Assembly (NCBI RefSeq): GCF_021648855.1
Contig: NZ_JAKJHX010000100.1
Location: 1,863 to 19,772 of the forward strand
DNA length: 17,910 nucleotides
Direction: 5' to 3'
From: Tychonema litorale BBK16
Lineage (GTDB): Bacteria > Cyanobacteriota > Cyanobacteriia > Cyanobacteriales > Microcoleaceae
Part shown: positions 14,227 to 17,910 of the stretch, one piece after another
Position numbering within the stretch: position 1 is the first letter of the stretch
Layout of the letters: each line of letters opens with the position of its first letter
Notes under the pieces: model-generated
What the model saw: the letters and a program-made list of their open reading frames with translations, nothing else
Told to the model about the DNA's origin: nothing
The model's database searches: none
Made by a program: the position numbers and the translations under genes

Positions 14227-14457
14227 ATATATCTGTGCGACAGAACCCTATCAATTCTAGCAGGTCGTGTTTTGGCTCGGCAAATACTACAGGATGCGGA
14301 GACTGCTCTAAATCTGGGCTGCTGACTCTTGGGCGATCGAGCAGTTGATTAATCAAAATATATCTCAAAAGACCGATCGAGACCTTTCTAAAAGCTATCA
14401 TCGCAGAACAGCCAATGTTTAACCTTGCACGGAAATTAGTTGGAAATAGGGGCGCAA
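14227..14457. promoter_or_regulatory. Divergent promoter region between grpE and pilB with TTGATTAATCAA palindrome
   Basis: These 231 bp must hold promoters for the chaperone cluster (minus) and pilB (plus). A 12-bp perfect palindrome, TTGATTAATCAA, lies at 14345-14356 near the middle, beside an AT-rich AAAATATAT stretch that could supply -10 sequences in either direction. Exact promoters cannot be fixed by eye. Confidence 0.4.
14448..14452 (+). promoter_or_regulatory. Ribosome binding site deciding the pilB start
   Basis: AGGGG lies 5 nt before the ATG at 14458, supporting this start over the in-frame TTG at 14440. Confidence 0.6.
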
Positions 14458-16458
14458 ATGACTAACACATCCGATCGGCGTTTCTCCACATCTATAGTTA
14501 CTACCAGCCTTTTTACTCCCGCTCTCAACAAGATGATTCAGTCTGGTTACGTCAATGGTGACCAACTGAAAAAAGCTCAACTTGAAAGCAAAAAGTCGGG
14601 TAAGCGGTTGACAGAGGTACTGGAAGCTGCTACCGGGCTTCCCTTGCCGCCAGAACTGCTGCGGCTTTACAAAAAGCAGCAGATGTTTGAACTGAAAATA
14701 GTCTATGGGGTGGAAGCCTTTGATCCAGAGTTGAGTGAACTGTCTAATGAGCAACTCGGAGCGATGCTTGATGAATTGAAAATGTCGATCGACATCTGTC
14801 ACCAACGTCGGTTTTTACCTGTGGCGAAGACGGAAACCGAACCTCCGGCGATCGTAGTCGCAATGGTCGATCCTGACAACCTAGACGCTCAAGAAGATTT
14901 GCGGCGGATTTTGAAAGGGTTGACTTTTGTGCGGCGAGTGATTACCCCAGATGACTATCAGGACATTACTTCTGTCTATCAAGAAGACCAAGTTAAGATA
15001 GCAGGCAAAATAGCTGAAGCCGAAAAGGAGAAAAAACTCTCCCTAGGAGATGGAGATTTTGGCGAACTCTCCCTAGAAGAGGTGACTGCCGATACAGAAG
15101 ACATCGCTGACACCATAAATGACATGGATCAAGCGCCTGTCATCAAGGCGGTGAATATCATTTTGGCGAAAGCTTTGTCCGAAAAGGTTTCTGACATCCA
15201 CGTAGAACCTCAAGAAGAGTTCATGCGGATTCGGATGCGGAAGGACGGGGTACTGCAAGAGTATTTCCGATTTCCCAAGCAAGTGGTGCAGGGGATTACT
15301 GCTAGGTTCAAAATTATTGCCAATTTGGACATTGCCGAACGTAGACAAGCTCAAGATGGTCGGATTCGCCGGGTATTTGAAGGACGGACGGTGGATTTCC
15401 GGGTAAATAGCTTGCCTTCCCGCTACGGCGAAAAAATTGTGCTACGGATTTTGGATAGTTCCAGCACTCAGTTGGGTCTGGGTTTGTTAATCTCGGATCC
15501 AGAAACTTTGGCTTTGGTTCGAGAAACTGCCAGCCGCCCCTTTGGACTGATTTTGGTGACTGGGCCGACTGGTTCAGGTAAATCAACTTCGCTCTATTCA
15601 ATTCTGGCGGAAAAGAATGATCCGGCCATTAACATTTGTACGGCGGAAGACCCGATCGAATATGCTTTGCCAGGAATTACCCAATGTCAAGTAATTCGGG
15701 AAAAAGACTTGACTTTTTCCAACATTCTGCGGGCATTTTTGCGGCAAGACCCTGACGTCATGCTAGTTGGAGAAACGCGGGATAAGGAAACGGCGAAAAC
15801 AGCTCTGGAAGCTGCTTTGACCGGACACTTAGTGCTAACTACATTACACACTAATGATGCGGCAGGTGCGATCGCCCGTTTGGACGAAATGGGCGTAGAA
15901 CCGTTCATGATTTCGGCTGCTCTGTTGGGCGTGTTAGCTCAGCGTTTGATGCGTCGCGTTTGTGATAAATGCCGCATTCCTTACCAGCCTACTGCCGAAG
16001 AGCTTGGTCGGTACGGTCTGTCGGCTTCTCAAGAAATGGATCTGACTGTCTACAAAGCCAACACCATACCAATTGAACAGAGGAAGGAATTGGCAGACCG
16101 GGATCAACTCTGTACCAAATGCGGTGGTATCGGCTACAAAGGACGGGTAGGGGTTTACGAATTCCTGAAAAATACTGAGCGGCTGCAAGCTCTGATTACT
16201 CAAGGCGCTCCCACAGAGCAAATTAAGGAAGCAGCAGTAGAAGAAGGGATGAAAACCTTGTTGGCTTATAGCTTGGAATTAGTGCGAGAAGGTGCGACTA
16301 CCTTTGAGGAAGTCGAGCGCGTGACGTTTACCGACTCCGGGCTGGAGGCTGAAATGAAATCGAAACGCAAGCAGGGACTTACCTGCAAGACTTGTCATGC
16401 TGAATTGAAGCCGGAGATGCTGGATTGTCCCTACTGTTTGACTCCGCGCGTTTTCTAG
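14458..16458 (+). CDS. pilB: Type IV pilus assembly (extension) ATPase PilB
   Basis: The 666-residue protein has an N-terminal GspE/PilB domain (about 25-175), a linker, and a secretion ATPase domain with Walker A GPTGSGKS (369-376), Asp box AEDPIEY (396-402), Walker B DPDVMLVGE (431-439) and His box TGHLVLTTLHTN (455-466). The tetracysteine zinc site typical of PilB is present (C502, C505, C552, C555). An extra C-terminal pair of CxxC motifs (C643, C646, C657, C660) forms a second zinc-ribbon-like end, absent from E. coli GspE; I believe it is common in cyanobacterial PilB. PilB powers pilus polymerisation at the inner membrane for twitching or gliding motility and DNA uptake. pilT follows after 157 bp, and the usual next gene, pilC, lies beyond the window. 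Confidence 0.97.
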   Translation: MTNTSDRRFSTSIVTTSLFTPALNKMIQSGYVNGDQLKKAQLESKKSGKRLTEVLEAATGLPLPPELLRLYKKQQMFELKIVYGVEAFDPELSELSNEQLGAMLDELKMSIDICHQRRFLPVAKTETEPPAIVVAMVDPDNLDAQEDLRRILKGLTFVRRVITPDDYQDITSVYQEDQVKIAGKIAEAEKEKKLSLGDGDFGELSLEEVTADTEDIADTINDMDQAPVIKAVNIILAKALSEKVSDIHVEPQEEFMRIRMRKDGVLQEYFRFPKQVVQGITARFKIIANLDIAERRQAQDGRIRRVFEGRTVDFRVNSLPSRYGEKIVLRILDSSSTQLGLGLLISDPETLALVRETASRPFGLILVTGPTGSGKSTSLYSILAEKNDPAINICTAEDPIEYALPGITQCQVIREKDLTFSNILRAFLRQDPDVMLVGETRDKETAKTALEAALTGHLVLTTLHTNDAAGAIARLDEMGVEPFMISAALLGVLAQRLMRRVCDKCRIPYQPTAEELGRYGLSASQEMDLTVYKANTIPIEQRKELADRDQLCTKCGGIGYKGRVGVYEFLKNTERLQALITQGAPTEQIKEAAVEEGMKTLLAYSLELVREGATTFEEVERVTFTDSGLEAEMKSKRKQGLTCKTCHAELKPEMLDCPYCLTPRVF

Positions 16459-16471
16459 ATTGATTCAATGT

Positions 16472-16569
16472 CATCGGGCATCGGGCATCGGGCATCGGGC
16501 ATTGGGCATCGGGCATTGGTAATGCGTAATGCCTAATGCGTAATTGTTAGAACAGTCAACAGTCAACTG
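16472..16569 (+). repeat. Heptamer array between pilB and pilT, 14 units in one register
   Basis: Reading in steps of 7 from 16472 gives CATCGGG four times, CATTGGG, CATCGGG, CATTGGT, then AATGCGT, AATGCCT, AATGCGT, AATTGTT, and AGAACAG, TCAACAG, TCAACTG. The unit changes twice but the register does not slip. It occupies most of the 157-bp gap between pilB and pilT. Confidence 0.85.
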
Positions 16570-16615
16570 AGTTAAATTCATCAGTAACTATCAATTTGAT
16601 TAGGGAGAGATATCT

Positions 16616-17710
16616 ATGGGTCTGATGATTGAAGACGTACTGGAGTCCCTGGTAGAGCAAGGGGGTTCAGACATACACATCCAAGCCGGGGCGCCTATTT
16701 TCTTCCGCGTTAGTGGGAAACTCACTCCTCAAAAACAATACGGCGACATTATGTCTGCCGAGGAAGTACAGATCCTGATCTTCCAAATGCTCAACAATAT
16801 GCAGCGCAAGCATTTGGAGATGGAATGGGAACTAGACTGCGCTTACGGGGTGAAGGGCTTGGCTCGGTTCCGGGTAAACGTTTACCGAGAACGGGGTGCT
16901 TGGGCAGCTTGCTTGCGGGCTTTGGCTTCTAAGATTCCGAACGCAGATGCTTTAGGTGTGCCACAGGTTTTGCGGGATCTGACGGAAAGACCCAGAGGTA
17001 TGCTGTTGGTGACGGGGCAAACGGGCTCTGGGAAAACTACTACGATGGCGGCTTTGCTGGATTTGGTCAATCGGACGCGGGCGGAACATATTCTGACAGT
17101 TGAAGACCCGATCGAATATGTGTTTCCAAATATCAAGAGTTTGTTTCACCAGCGTCAAAAGGGCGAAGATACTAAGAGCTTTTCTAATGCGTTGAGGGCA
17201 GCTCTACGGGAAGATCCTGATGTGATTCTGGTGGGGGAAATGCGCGACTTGGAAACCATTGGTCTGGCAATTTCGGCTGCGGAAACGGGTCACATGGTAA
17301 TGGGAACGCTGCACACTAATTCTGCGGGTGCAACAGTCGATCGGATTTTGGACGTGTTCCCGCCCATTCAACAACCCCAGGTTCGCGCCCAGGTGTCTAA
17401 CTCTTTGGTGGGAATAGCCAGCCAAAATTTGGTGGTAAAAATTGGCGGAGGCCGTTGCTGTGCTATGGAAATCATGGTGAATACTCCTGCTATGTCTAAC
17501 TTGATCCGGGAGGGGAAAACTCCAATGATTTACTCCCAAATCCAAATGGGGGCGAAGTTGGGGATGAGGACAATGGAAATGGCTTTAGCTGAACTTTACA
17601 AGACTGGTAAAATCACTTGGGAATCGGCAATGGCTAAGGCTTCTAAAGCTGATGAACTCGAACGCTTGATCGGGCCAGCACCTGTTGGTGGCCAAAAAGG
17701 GGGTCATTAA
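16616..17710 (+). CDS. pilT: Type IV pilus retraction ATPase PilT
   Basis: The 364-residue protein begins with the PilT N-terminal domain ([19 protein letters not shown], 18-36). It carries Walker A GQTGSGKT (134-141), Asp box VEDPIEY (162-168), Walker [10 protein letters not shown] (200-208) and His box [12 protein letters not shown] (224-235). The C-terminal retraction motif, AIRNLIREGK in classical PilT, appears as [10 protein letters not shown] (292-301), so its second and third residues differ. The hexamer depolymerises pilin to retract pili and drives twitching and phototactic motility. The start ATG follows AGGGAGAGA at good spacing. The end, GGQKGGH, is glycine-rich. Downstream sequence is entirely heptamer repeats, so pilC, if present, starts after the window. 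Confidence 0.97.
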   Translation: MGLMIEDVLESLVEQGGSDIHIQAGAPIFFRVSGKLTPQKQYGDIMSAEEVQILIFQMLNNMQRKHLEMEWELDCAYGVKGLARFRVNVYRERGAWAACLRALASKIPNADALGVPQVLRDLTERPRGMLLVTGQTGSGKTTTMAALLDLVNRTRAEHILTVEDPIEYVFPNIKSLFHQRQKGEDTKSFSNALRAALREDPDVILVGEMRDLETIGLAISAAETGHMVMGTLHTNSAGATVDRILDVFPPIQQPQVRAQVSNSLVGIASQNLVVKIGGGRCCAMEIMVNTPAMSNLIREGKTPMIYSQIQMGAKLGMRTMEMALAELYKTGKITWESAMAKASKADELERLIGPAPVGGQKGGH

Positions 17711-17718
17711 TTAAGTTA

Positions 17719-17910
17719 TTGGGAATTGGGAATTGGGCATTGGGCATTGGGCATTGGGCATTGGGCATGGGGCATTGGGAATTGGGCAACCAGTAACCAG
17801 TAACAACTAACCAATAACAACTAACCAATAACAACTAACCAATTACCAATTCCCTATGCCCCATGCCCCATGCCCCATGCCCCATGCCCCATGCCCCATG
17901 CCCCATGCCC
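17719..17910. repeat. Heptamer array of 27 contiguous units, G-rich to C-rich, running off the window
   Basis: From 17719 every 7-nt step is a repeat unit: ten TTGGGAA/TTGGGCA-type units (to 17788), two ACCAGTA, alternating ACAACTA and ACCAATA (17803-17837), two ACCAATT, CCCTATG (17852-17858), and then CCCCATG seven times to 17907. The register is unbroken throughout. The G-rich left part and the C-rich right part are largely complementary, so the array could fold into a long imperfect hairpin. It has no coding value. Confidence 0.92.

Noticed and set aside
14219..14401. 60-residue minus-strand frame in the grpE-pilB divergent region
   Set aside because: It overlaps the grpE start, has no recognisable family and occupies the expected promoter region.
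14440..14457. TTG start for pilB adding 6 residues
   Set aside because: The ATG at 14458 has AGGGG 5 nt upstream; the TTG would place that site inside the gene.
17643..17834. Minus-strand frame of 63 residues rich in NAQCPMP
   Set aside because: It is a translation of heptamer repeats antisense to the end of pilT.
16472..17910. CRISPR array
   Set aside because: The units are 7 nt with no spacers of 30-40 nt and no cas genes; these are short tandem repeats.

Overview
The window looks like chromosomal DNA of a phycobilisome-containing cyanobacterium, most likely filamentous and of the Microcoleus/Oscillatoria kind. The phylum follows from an nblA gene (phycobilisome degradation), a grpE-dnaK-dnaJ-tusA-rsgA block, a pilB-pilT type IV pilus pair with cyanobacterial-style PilB, at least eleven copies of the HIP1 octamer GCGATCGC, and intergenic spaces packed with heptanucleotide tandem repeats and palindromic REP-like units. 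The genus is inference only.

Layout. 1-386 is the proline-rich C-terminus of a gene cut by the left edge, followed by a 39-bp tandem repeat. 595-927 (+) is a small conserved hypothetical gene. 1025-2791 (+) is an ABC1/UbiB-family atypical kinase. 3107-3838 (+) is a PP2C phosphatase, followed 50 bp later by anmK (3889-5058, +) and a small unrecognised gene (5151-5600, +). 5601-5953 is repeat-rich. On the minus strand come nblA (5954-6151) with a long structured upstream region, exbD (6551-7249) and exbB (7264-8061), rsgA and tusA overlapping by 4 bp (8198-9609), dnaJ (9850-10980), dnaK (11098-13236) and grpE (13432-14226). A divergent region leads to pilB (14458-16458, +) and pilT (16616-17710, +); pilC would be expected next but lies outside the window. 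The right edge is a long heptamer array.

How the genes work together. GrpE, DnaK and DnaJ form a complete Hsp70 chaperone cycle, and their cluster continues into TusA-like and RsgA genes (sulfur transfer and 30S ribosome maturation). PilB and PilT are the extension and retraction ATPases of type IV pili, used for motility and DNA uptake. ExbB and ExbD form a proton-driven energiser for outer-membrane transport, with no tonB gene here. AnmK recycles peptidoglycan sugar. NblA targets phycobilisomes for degradation under nutrient stress; its upstream region has a canonical NtcA box and a long dyad.

The most unusual feature is not a gene. Almost every repeat-bearing intergenic space is built from 7-nt steps. 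The terminal array runs through 27 consecutive heptamers in one unbroken register while the unit sequence changes several times and finally reverses from G-rich to C-rich. Several heptamer tracts are interrupted by, or fused to, a REP-like unit with core GAGCGNAGTCGA. One composite occurs twice in opposite orientation, and one copy sits directly against the tusA start codon.
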